Source: Hexactinellida sp. DTS-2022 | Lineage: Eukaryota > Porifera > Hexactinellida | DNA length: 64,000 nt | NCBI GenBank assembly: GCA_028753945.1 | Contig: JAPNXP010000007.1 | Span: 3,968,001-4,032,000 of the forward strand | Direction of reading: 5' to 3' | Shown here: one piece after another, positions 55,628 to 64,000 of the stretch | Layout of the letters: each line of letters starts with the position of its first letter | How positions within the stretch are numbered: the stretch's first letter is position 1 | The notes under the pieces: generated by a model | What the model was told of the DNA's origin: nothing | The model's database searches: none | The model's input: only the letters and a program-made list of their open reading frames with translations | Program-made: the position numbers and the translations under genes

Positions 55628-56937
55628 GGCTGTTCATTAGTAGGACCACACCGAGCATAGCAGACTTATTCGCCCCGCTGGAGCTAACCATCCAAGAGCA
55701 GCTGATACCAAAAATGACGGGGAGGGATACAGTGAACCACCAGGGGCGTGAGATTATCGCACTCCCTATACGCCTAGGAGGACTTGGCCTAAATTTTCCT
55801 ACACTGACCTCAGATCTGGAATATAAAAACTCGCGCCTAATATATTTCCCATTTAACTGAAAAAATTATCGCACAGGAGGAGAACTATACAGAAATCCGG
55901 AATGAAGTTCGCAACGCACAACTGGAGATGCATAAGACGAAACGCTTAGCCGCCAAGACAGCATCACTAGAGTTGAAATCTCGGCTGAATGAAAAAGGAG
56001 AGCGAATGCTAGAACTCGCATCTGAAAAGGGCGCCTCAAACTGGTTAACGACAATTCCCTTGGAACGCTACAATTTCGACTTGCATAAAGGTGCTTTCCG
56101 AGATGCCCTAAGCTTAAGATATGGATGGAAACACAAACACCTACCGTCCCTTTGCGCATGTAACCATCCGTTCTCGGTGGATCACGCTTTCTCCTGCCCG
56201 ATAGGCGGGTACCCAATAATCCGCCACAATGAGTTAAGAAACCTCACCGCGGATCTCTTACGTAAAGCAGGATGTAGGGATGTAACAACAGAACATGTAC
56301 TACAAGACCTTGAAGGAGAGAGAATGGCCTACAGCACAGCCAACACTCAAGACGGAGCACGACTCGACGTTCGTGCAGCCGGCTTCTGGGGTGGACAGTT
56401 TGAAAGAGCATTTTTTGATGTAAGGGTTCTCAACCCATACGCTCCGAAAAACAGCACCACCCAGATGCGCCAGGTATACGCGTCACACGAAAATGAGAAA
56501 AATCGGCAATACCATCAAAGAGTAATAGAAGTGGAAAGAGCCTCTTTCACACCGCTTATTTTCTCTGCTACTGGCGGCATGAGCAGAACAACAACAATTG
56601 TGTATAGTCGTCTTGCGGGGATGATCGCGGAAAAGCTAGATCAATCCTACTCCATCACCATGAGTTGGATAAGGACCCAACTATCTTTCTCCCTAATACG
56701 CTCAGCAGTCATGTGCTTGCGAGGCAGCAGCACAAGAAGAAGAACAACCCCGGAACAACCAACAGATCTAATCACGGCTGAGAGCAGATGTGGGGTCTGC
56801 TAGATAATGACTGCACATTACTACACTACACTTTCACAGTACACTTTCACAACACTCCATAATTTTTACTATTACTTCTTATTAGCACTGTTATTTTAGT
56901 AATGCACTTAATTAAACACCAAACTGGGAAAAAAAAT
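55597..56937 (+). pseudogene. 5'-truncated non-LTR retrotransposon: RT C-terminus, CCHC and nuclease domain
   Basis: The first piece (to about 55858) is the thumb region after the reverse transcriptase: AYAALTHGLSAKW, then LPIRLGGLGLNFPT. One frameshift later (55928-56803) comes GASNWLTTIPLERYNFDLHK, then a C-X-C-X7-H-X4-C finger (CACNHPFSVDHAFSC). A nuclease-like block follows: NTQDGARLDVRAAGFWGG and ERAFFDVRVLNPYAP. Finger followed by restriction-like nuclease is the layout of RLE-type LINEs. The end is a conserved FSATGGMSRTTTIVYSRLAG. The fragment stops after GVC at 56803 and the element probably ends near 56937 at an A run. More GC-rich than its surroundings, suggesting recent arrival. 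Confidence 0.75.
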
Positions 56938-57039
56938 TAGATGTCCTAGAACAAAAATACATTTATGCTCTGCACATATTGTGCTAAAATTTAGCTACAA
57001 ATTTGATAGTTTGATGAAAACACGAAAATAAACTAAAAA

Positions 57040-57900
57040 GATGCTACGCTTTGTAATGGCTCGGATGATTGATTGTCACTCATTTGAAGAAATATCTCAA
57101 ATTTTTAAAGCCATTTGCATTTCTTGTCTTGCGAGAAAATTTTATACGGAAGTGAAAGATTATATCTTGAAGCTTGAAAGCAATTATTGATTACGAGAAA
57201 GAGCAAGTAGATATCAATTTCGATTACCTTGAAGATTTAGACGAGGAACTTTCTAACGATTTGGGAGATAGTTTAACTTACAAGAGAAAATCCACCTTGG
57301 AAAGAATTTCGAGAATGCACTAAATAGATGTAAAAGTTTTAATAGTCAAATAGAAAATAAATACGCGAAGTCAATTCGTTTCGAAGAAAATACCATTTTT
57401 AAAATCCCAAATTGCCAGATTATATGCCGATTCAGCCAATTAGTTCGAAGATATTTAAGCGTACGAAGAAGTACATGCAATAAAGATGATAATGACTTAA
57501 AAGAAGAAGTGTGGTCAAGAAGAAAGAAACGAAAATAAATTATTTTAACACATATCAAATAACGAAAAAATTGGTGCTAGTGGAAATAAAAAAGGAACCA
57601 AGAAAAATCTTCAAAGCAAGTTTCGATAAATAAATTACTTACTAAAGAAGGAACCAGTGTGCTCATGTTAAAGCAAGAATATTATATTCAAAATAGAGTA
57701 TGTGTGGCAATACTCAATTTTCAAGTGAAGAGTGTAACGAATCTATATTTATTGATAATGTATTCACTGTTTATTCTCAAGGAGAAATTTCTCCAATTGA
57801 TACAAAATGGCAAAAAGAGAAATGCAAAATATTAAAATTAAGTTTTGTATCGGGAAATAGATTCGAAATCTATCCTTCGTGAAGAAAGAAGACCTTCGCC
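57040..57900 (+). pseudogene. Unassigned remnant upstream of the OTU remnant
   Basis: Pieces read MARMIDCHSFEEISQIFKAI (57056), INFDYLEDLDEELSNDLGDS (57214) and a frame of 60 codons at 57700 (FVSGNRFEIYPS at its end). Several stops lie between. By position it is the part of the protein between a MULE transposase and the OTU domain, but I recognise no domain. Confidence 0.35.
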
Positions 57901-57924
57901 AGCTGGCACCGTCAAAAGAAAAAA

Positions 57925-58330
57925 TAATTTCACCCGACGGGAATTGTCTTTTCAGGTCGTTATCGTATATTATTATATGTACTGACCACTTTCAAAAGAA
58001 ATCAGAGAGATATCACTAGAAAATATGAGGGGCGCATATTCGCACTACGAATTGCTTCCAGAACACCGCTATCTTTCAATAGACGACTATATAATTTAGA
58101 GTAGAATCGAGAGTATTGGTTCATGGGGAACTGATTTATAACTTTTTCTAGCAGGAAATGTCCCAGCAACAGATATTTTTGTTTTGAGAGACCGTCTACA
58201 AAATTAGTGCAAATTCTCAGGTTATATAAGGCTTTAATGACAAAAATAACGTTCATGAGTTAACAGATAAAATAATCTATTTTGGCTACATTGGGATCAT
58301 TATTCAGCCTGTGGTCAAAGTGAATTCAGA
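57925..58330 (+). pseudogene. Second OTU cysteine-protease domain, decayed
   Basis: ISPDGNCLFRSLSYII carries the catalytic Asp and Cys. One frameshift later KEIREISLENMRGAYSHYEL follows, then SIGSWGTDL.LFLAGNVPATDIFVL and, after further shifts, a GDHYS-type end that includes the His region. This matches OTU order as in the MULE-like element at 19.7-20.6 kb, but the sequence is clearly different (DGNCLFRSL against DGNCYFSTI), so it is a separate lineage. Confidence 0.7.
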
Positions 58331-58489
58331 ACTAGATCGAAAGAATTGCAAGGATTTCCAAAGTTATCAAAGAATAGCAAATATGAAAAACTGATCATTG
58401 TTTCGTGCGATCCTTGTTTAATAATTTTCTTAGAATGAGCAATAGTCTATTCTCAACATAAGTTATTATCATTGATTGTTAGGATAGGG

Positions 58490-58600
58490 CACCTGCATTT
58501 GTAAAAAATTTGAAGTTGTCATTTGTCAGAATTTTCATCACTGGCATTTGTCAGAATAGTTTATATCGAGTTCTGAATTTGTCAGAATTTCTAGCTTGAT
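58490..58600. mobile_element. Terminal fragment with GGCATTTGTCAGAAT units
   Basis: GGGCACCTGCATTTGT, then AAGTTGTCATTTGTCAGAAT and CACTGGCATTTGTCAGAAT, parallel to the end of the element at 40060-40985. No partner end found. Confidence 0.5.
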
Positions 58601-58849
58601 TGTTGCTATTATCATGATGTGTATTTAATTAGTATTTGTAAACTTATTAGAAGAAAAAACAATAAATAATACTAAATATTTGGACTTATGCTCCATTTAA
58701 CTAGTGATTATTTGAAAACTATCTTCTATTTGTGCACGACATTAGGACAAAGTTTCCCCTGCCCTCTTAGCCTATCACTGCAATCTCCACAGAAATTTGC
58801 GTGCTTGCATGGTATATACTCCAAGTGGTCACGCGTTGTAGAAGACAAA

Positions 58850-59000
58850 CTTCACCCTCGTAAGTTAGTGCGGGACGGTACGGGTTGGGCGCGAGTTAGT
58901 GCGGGAACATTTGATAATAGCAATGTGTCTTGCGGGGCGGGAAGGGTCAATCACCAAAAGATGCGGGGTGACGGGAGCAGGATCCGCATACGACCCGCGC
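58850..59000. repeat. G-rich TGCGGG block
   Basis: Repeated TTAGTGCGGGA, TACGGGTTGGGCGCGAG and GGGGCGGGAAGG units in an AT-rich setting. No element ends were identified. Confidence 0.45.
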
Positions 59001-59199
59001 AGAGCTCTAGTATGTATACTATTGTAACGCTCACGCATTATTAGTAAATCACAGCATAGTGTAGTATAATAGTATGTTAACTTAGTATTTCGACTATTAG
59101 TGTTAGTTAGTATAGAGCTAAACTTACTTGTATTTCTTTAACACATATACAGGTTATCTTTGTTATATCTTCTTCGCGTCACATAAATACAAGAAGTCA

Positions 59200-60110
59200 G
59201 TGTCTGGATGGCCAGACCCATGAATAATTCAATCCCACCGCTGAGACCTGGACGAATAGAAGAGAGGCAACCACTGTTCGTAGCAGCCACGAGCTCGCTC
59301 GCAGCCACGCTGGCGAAAAGGCACTCATTCAAATATTACCAACGTACGTATGCAGGGACGAGTTTGAGAGGGATACAATGTTAATAGCTATAAAAGAAGA
59401 ATCAGTAGAGGCAGCATTCAAAGTTCTCTACAACGCTTTATACGATCCAATTGACGAGTTTGAAGCCGTAGAATGGTCTGGGCAAGAGGAATACGTATCG
59501 AAGTGTTCTTTATCCGATTATAGAATGAGGCAAAACAAGCAGGGTTTCTCAATCGACAGGTTTGTATAAGTAACCCTAGTAATCAACTCCAAAACAAGGT
59601 GTGTTCTACCGTAAAGAGGTTATTACGCGAGCGAGACGAAACCCCAGTGTCTGGTACTCAAATGCAGGAGTTTATAAATTATAAGTGTCGTACAATATAA
59701 TCTGCGCCAGAGAAATTGCCTTTAGATTTCGGAGCACGAGAAGCGCCTGAGGAGAAAGCTGTCGGTAACTGCAAAATGTTAGCGAAGACGCGAAGAATAC
59801 CAACAGTTGAACGAGTCGGAGGCAGATCCATCCATTCCTCATGTGTGGAAGATCCGACAATTTGGATCTGAAAGGAGGAGTGAGCGGTTCTAATGAGGTT
59901 CGTCACATGGATACAGCCACATAACCTGTTTTATATGCGGCAGAAGGGTGCATGGCTACCAAAGATGTCCAGATAGGAAATGTAACGATTGTCATGGAAG
60001 TGTCATGACTACAAGAGTTCACGGATGAATGGCAAGGAAACAGCGGGAGAAGAAGGAATTACACAAGAAAAGATTATGTAAAGAATTTGGGAGTTGGCAA
60101 CCAGGCAGAC
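59200..60110 (+). pseudogene. Retroelement gag-like protein with CCHC zinc knuckle
   Basis: Successive open pieces read MNNSIPPLRPGRIEERQPLF (59220), KEESVEAAFKVLYNALYDPI (59393) and SKCSLSDYRMRQNKQGFSID (59496). Near 59930 comes CFICGRRVHGYQRC, an exact C-X2-C-X4-H-X4-C knuckle, followed by PDRKCNDC. The knuckle near the C-terminus of a basic protein is typical of retrotransposon Gag. Stops and frameshifts break it, and no protease or RT follows. Confidence 0.6.
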
Positions 60111-60178
60111 GAGAAAGCAGCATCCGTTTCGGTAAGAGTCGGGGATAGTGCCATACACGCCCTATTATACTGTTATGG

Positions 60179-60330
60179 CAGGGCTTTGAATATATCATGA
60201 TATATGATATATATATCGTATCGATTTTTTTCAAATCGAGATATATCAATCAGTATCATATCACTTGGATTGAGGTGATATTTATACATATATCTTGTGT
60301 GATATAAATATCATTTTATGATATACGAGC
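60179..60330. mobile_element. Truncated ATATCA-type hAT element
   Basis: Begins CAGGGCTTTGAATATATCAT as at 10650 and shares ATATATCAATCAGTATCATA and CACTTGGATTGAGGTGATAT with it. It ends without the right terminal repeat near ATATACGAGCCC. Confidence 0.8.
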
Positions 60331-60544
60331 CCTTCGGTCCAGAGGGAAATGATTTCCCCAGAGGTGAAGAGCTCCACGATGCAAGTTTCGAGCCCATCGA
60401 GCAGGGGTTGATAATGGACACATCCAGGGACTTCTTTAATATAGGGACTGAAACTTCGTTTTACGGTAAATTAGCGTAGGCCATAGACTACTTAATACAC
60501 AGACTGGCAACTCACCGAAATCGCAAATAAAAAGAGAGGCCAGT

Positions 60545-63500
60545 TTATAATTTCCACTCGAGGGTTGGACTCTTTATTGAAAGTTACAATTTCGATATAA
60601 GTGGGGTAAAAAGTCATGGCGAATCCATTGGGATGGTTTTTGAGATTCTCAGAGTTGCGGTTTAGGCGCCATTTATGATGACTTGGCATCATATTTAATA
60701 TGTACTATATACAGATAGTACAAAATGTTATAGTCTACTTACTTAATACACAACTGGCAACCGCCGAAGTCTCTAAATAAGAGATGATCAGCTAGTGCAT
60801 TAATTATTGAATTATAATGTCACAAATAGAATTGTACTCGTTCAGAGATAATAGTTTATAATAGTAAAGTTATAAACATTGAAGATTAATTTATAAAAAT
60901 TACAAAGCACTTTTACGCTTATTTGCCTTGAACGATTCCACTTGGTCTTTGCGTCTAGTTTCACTAATCTCTCTTGATATTCCTGTAAGGTATAAGTTAG
61001 CAATGATGGAATTTATTCGATTTCGGCATTCAGGATAATGTAATTCACAAGAAAAGGTTGTGTCCCATTGGTTTGATAGCTCTTTAAGTAGACTGCATAT
61101 AAGAAGTTTCAATGGTATCTTGGTTGCAAGCATCCTTGTTTCTAAATATTCAACACAGCAAAACGCGCTTTCTACGTAACTATAAAGGACTGAAGATGGT
61201 AACTGAAGGCCGCCCCTATTTAATGCGCTAATAAAACAAGTTTCAATTGGATCTTTATGAAGAAGCTCGGAACAATCTTGGCATTCAGAGTATTTAAGGA
61301 GAGAACGGGTAATGTATCCTGAAACATACACAACTACATCTTTTGTATCATTTGATAAAACAAGCTGCTCAAGAGGATTAGAGTGAACACCAAAAATAAA
61401 CTCCTCAATTTGCTGATTGATGTCGTCTTTAGTATTGAGCTGTAATTCAATAAAATCAATTTCGCGTTTAAGCAGCGCCTGGTAAGAAATAATCGATTCT
61501 GAACGGAGAACCTCTGTCAAACTAACAAGGAAACGACCTCCACTCATTTGTCTGTAATGTGAGAAACGTCTTTCCAGAGGATCTGTTTGGAATCGACCTG
61601 TTAACACAAACTCATAACCATCTCGGATCAATGCAGACGACAGTTCGATAATAGCATTGTTAGTTGTGATCATAGCATTAAAGGTTTGTTTGGAAAAACC
61701 GATTGCTTCTGACTGCTTCCAAGTTGTAAGCCATTCGTTCATTCCCCGCAGAAACACGATTTTATTCTCACAAGTATTCGAATCGATCGCATTACCGATC
61801 GGGTTAGGGTGATACCGCTCCTTCGCATTGACAATATGCCACCATGCATTCATAAGTTCTAGAAATGCTGGTGTTACAGAATCGTCTCCCATTAGATATT
61901 GGCGCATTGCAGTTGTTGTTTTAGAATCAAAAATAGCTAATGCAAGAGAAACTGACTGCTTATTATTTCCAGGATGGAGTACGGAGTAGTTAAGTGCAGG
62001 AGCTTTACGAAGGTGACAGCCCAATGAGAGATCATAATCATGCACCTTGTGGAGGCTAGACCAACGTACGTGACCGTCTGGAACACATATCAATGAATCC
62101 AGGAGAGATAACTCAACTCTAGGGATGGTAAAGAAACGATTGTTGAGTAAATTATTACGAACGTTCTTTATGAGGTGAACGGTATCAAAAAACAAATAAA
62201 CTATTCGTTCTGTAAAAGGATTTCTCATGCAATAGTTTTTGTTCTCAATAGGAAATTTTTTTGTGAGCTTATTGAAAGCAGAAATATTACACTGGTGATT
62301 GTCCGATATCACGCAACGAGGCTGGAAATTGGCATCACTCAAAACCTTGAGACAGTTGAGTATCCAATCAAAGATAATATCTGAGGACAATTTCACAATT
62401 GGAACAGCTTTAATGACATACGGTACGGTCTTTTTGAGAGAAATAACCATAAAGCATAGAATGCTCTTGAACATTTCAAGATTTTCATTACAACCGATAA
62501 TATCTTGGCCATCAAATTGCACTTGCTGCTGAAGATGCATTTCATCTAAGAGAAGAACCACGTCATTACCAATACATCCTTCGTCTCGAAGTTTACAAAG
62601 TGCTTTAAGACTGTCAATAGAGTTTGACTTGAGTTTGCGTAATAATCGAACACTAGGTAGAGGCATGTGGCGATGTAGAAATATATATGCAGCATGAGAT
62701 GTGTAGCGTAATTGAAGAGCGAATCGAAGAACATGCGAAGAATATGTACAGCCCTTAAGAGAATAATTATAAAGATTGAAGAGTTCTTTAACAGGATCTA
62801 TGTCAAAATTATGAGATGGATTATTGCAATAATTCGGCAAATTGGTGAGCATATCCAAGGAAGTAATTTTGCAGTTAGCTGAGTTCGTTATTAATTCTGG
62901 TAGAGGTATAGGAGAACTTTCAAAGCTTAACTTAACATGTAAGTCACTTGTAATGTGAATACACTCTTTCACCTGAGCAATGCCTGAAGAAATTTCCACA
63001 CGATAGGTAGTAATACTAGCTTCAGAAATACAATGCGTGAATTTCGGTATTCACTAGCAGATTTTATGTATTTAACAACGTCGTCAAAGTTAGTGACCGC
63101 GAATCGTTTTTTGAAGAAATGAAGCTGATCAGGTTGCAGAACGCGTTTAGCGGGCGGTTTTCTGACAGATTTTGGAATAATGGCTTGGCTCTGACGAATT
63201 GAAGTCGGATGTATTGTTGGGATTGGGTTCAATGACATGTTGAGCCTCGTTTTGTGCTGATGGTACGATATATACTTCGAGTCAAAGTGTTCCATGCAAA
63301 TTCGCGATGAAGAAGTAATTTCGAAACCATCACGGTTAAGAAATGCGATCCACCGTTGTCGTAGATCAGCATTTTGAGGAAATGAAAACATTGCTCTATC
63401 AGATCTGCCAATATAACCAGAACGGTAATTTACCACAGAACATTTAAAAGGCATCAGCTAATTAATTAACTAAAGGTAACAGAAAATAAGAGGTTATTAA

Positions 63501-64000
63501 AATACATTTCGGATAATAATGGATATTAAGCTCCCGCATGGGGGAGACGCGGGGCCAGTGCGGGCACAAAGTGCATCTGTAACATAATAATTAAACAAAA
63601 TAAAGAAAATCATTCAAAATAAACGATGAATTTTGTATACAGTAAAGGTAAATTTAATATTTATATGACATATGGTTGCTTTACAATATATTATTCTCGT
63701 TTTCGAAGAATTGCCAAATTGTGAAATATTCTCAGTAAAATATCTTCAGCGAGTTATAAACACATCTAAGCAATTTGCTAAAACTTAAAGGTGAATATGT
63801 AAGAATATGAGTTTAAATAATAACAAATATTTGCCATTTTATTTTTATGTTAAATAATGCCAAATCATCATAAATGGCGCCCAAACCGCAACTCTGAGAA
63901 TCTCAAAAACCGTCCCAATGGATTCGCCATGACTTTTTACCCCATTTATATCGAAATTGTAACTTTCAATAAAGAGTCCAACCCTCGAGTGAAAATTATA
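60545..64000 (-). mobile_element. P-like DNA transposon with ~150-bp inverted ends (copy F), cut by window
   Basis: 60545-60705 is almost identical to the complement of 63838-64000, for example TCGAGGGTTGGACTCTTTAT on both. The outer right end lies beyond 64000, so the true left end may start before 60545. A ~45-bp word (ACTTAATACACA..CTGGCAAC) occurs on both sides of the left arm, at 60487 and 60741. It encloses a THAP transposase in minus orientation. Confidence 0.85.
60900..63454 (-). pseudogene. THAP-domain P-like transposase, nearly intact (copy F)
   Basis: ATG 63454 opens a THAP domain: MPFKCSVVNYRSGY, then FSFPQNADLRQRWIAFLNRD and RICMEHFDSKYI. The second zinc Cys of CSVVNC-type fingers is Tyr here. 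After one frameshift near 63035-63050 the frame runs 699 residues to 60900. It has VLLLDEMHLQQQVQFDG (first Asp), RCVISDNHQCNISAFNK (second Asp), LFFDTVHLIKNVRNNLLN, FLRGMNEWLTTWKQSEAIGF, RFQTDPLERRFSHYRQMSGG (acidic E) and NRGGLQLPSSVLYSYVESAF near the end. All catalytic blocks are intact. Length and order match THAP9-type transposases. One frameshift and the finger change make present function doubtful, but this is the best-preserved P-like gene in the window. Confidence 0.88.

Overview
The window looks like nuclear DNA of a non-bilaterian-grade or other invertebrate animal (sponge or cnidarian would fit; I cannot fix the species). It is AT-rich, has spliceosomal introns with GT..AG ends, and is dominated by animal-type DNA transposons: THAP-domain P-like elements, hAT, Harbinger, Helitron, Mutator-like, Tc1/pogo and piggyBac-type miniature elements. 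No operon, CRISPR array, rRNA or tRNA was recognised.

The only convincing host gene lies on the minus strand. Two exons fit together exactly: 34107-35910 (one ankyrin repeat, then many leucine-rich repeats) and 7283-7458 (more LRRs). A glycine codon is split G|GT across the junction. The intron between them (7459-34106) is about 26.6 kb and packed with transposons. The order ANK-LRR suggests a LRRK1/ROCO-type kinase; no ROC, COR or kinase exon is visible, so the gene probably runs past both window edges and all other features sit in its introns or flanks.

Layout. 1-7.2 kb: hAT transposase pseudogene, decayed P-like element (minus) whose THAP exon is split by a GGTCA-satellite hAT element, Helitron with a foldback element inside. 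7.5-18.2 kb: Tc1/pogo, piggyBac and hAT miniature elements plus a decayed P-like copy. 18266-25169: a complete-ended Mutator-like element with 9-bp target duplication, ~0.7 kb inverted repeats, a frameshifted transposase and an OTU cysteine-protease domain. 26473-29859 and 36308-40016: two related P-like elements with recognisable ends. 30-34 kb: hAT nests, a 1.1 kb foldback and an AATCC-satellite element. 40-49.7 kb: a subterminal-repeat element, a GTTC-satellite hAT element, and a P-like gene split by a Harbinger that contains a hAT element that contains another element. 50-58.4 kb: remnants of a second MULE-like/OTU unit broken by tandem Helitrons, a pogo-type element and a LINE 3' end. 59-60.1 kb: gag-like remnant with a zinc knuckle. 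60.5-64 kb: a young-looking P-like element on the minus strand, cut by the window end.

Most striking theme: at least four, probably five, different non-autonomous hAT-type elements have interiors made almost wholly of a short motif (GGTCA, GACTCG, ATATCA, GTTC[A/G], AATCC). In each the motif appears to start from the inner edge of the element's own terminal repeat. Exact 8-bp target duplications support three of them; two more match 7 of 8.
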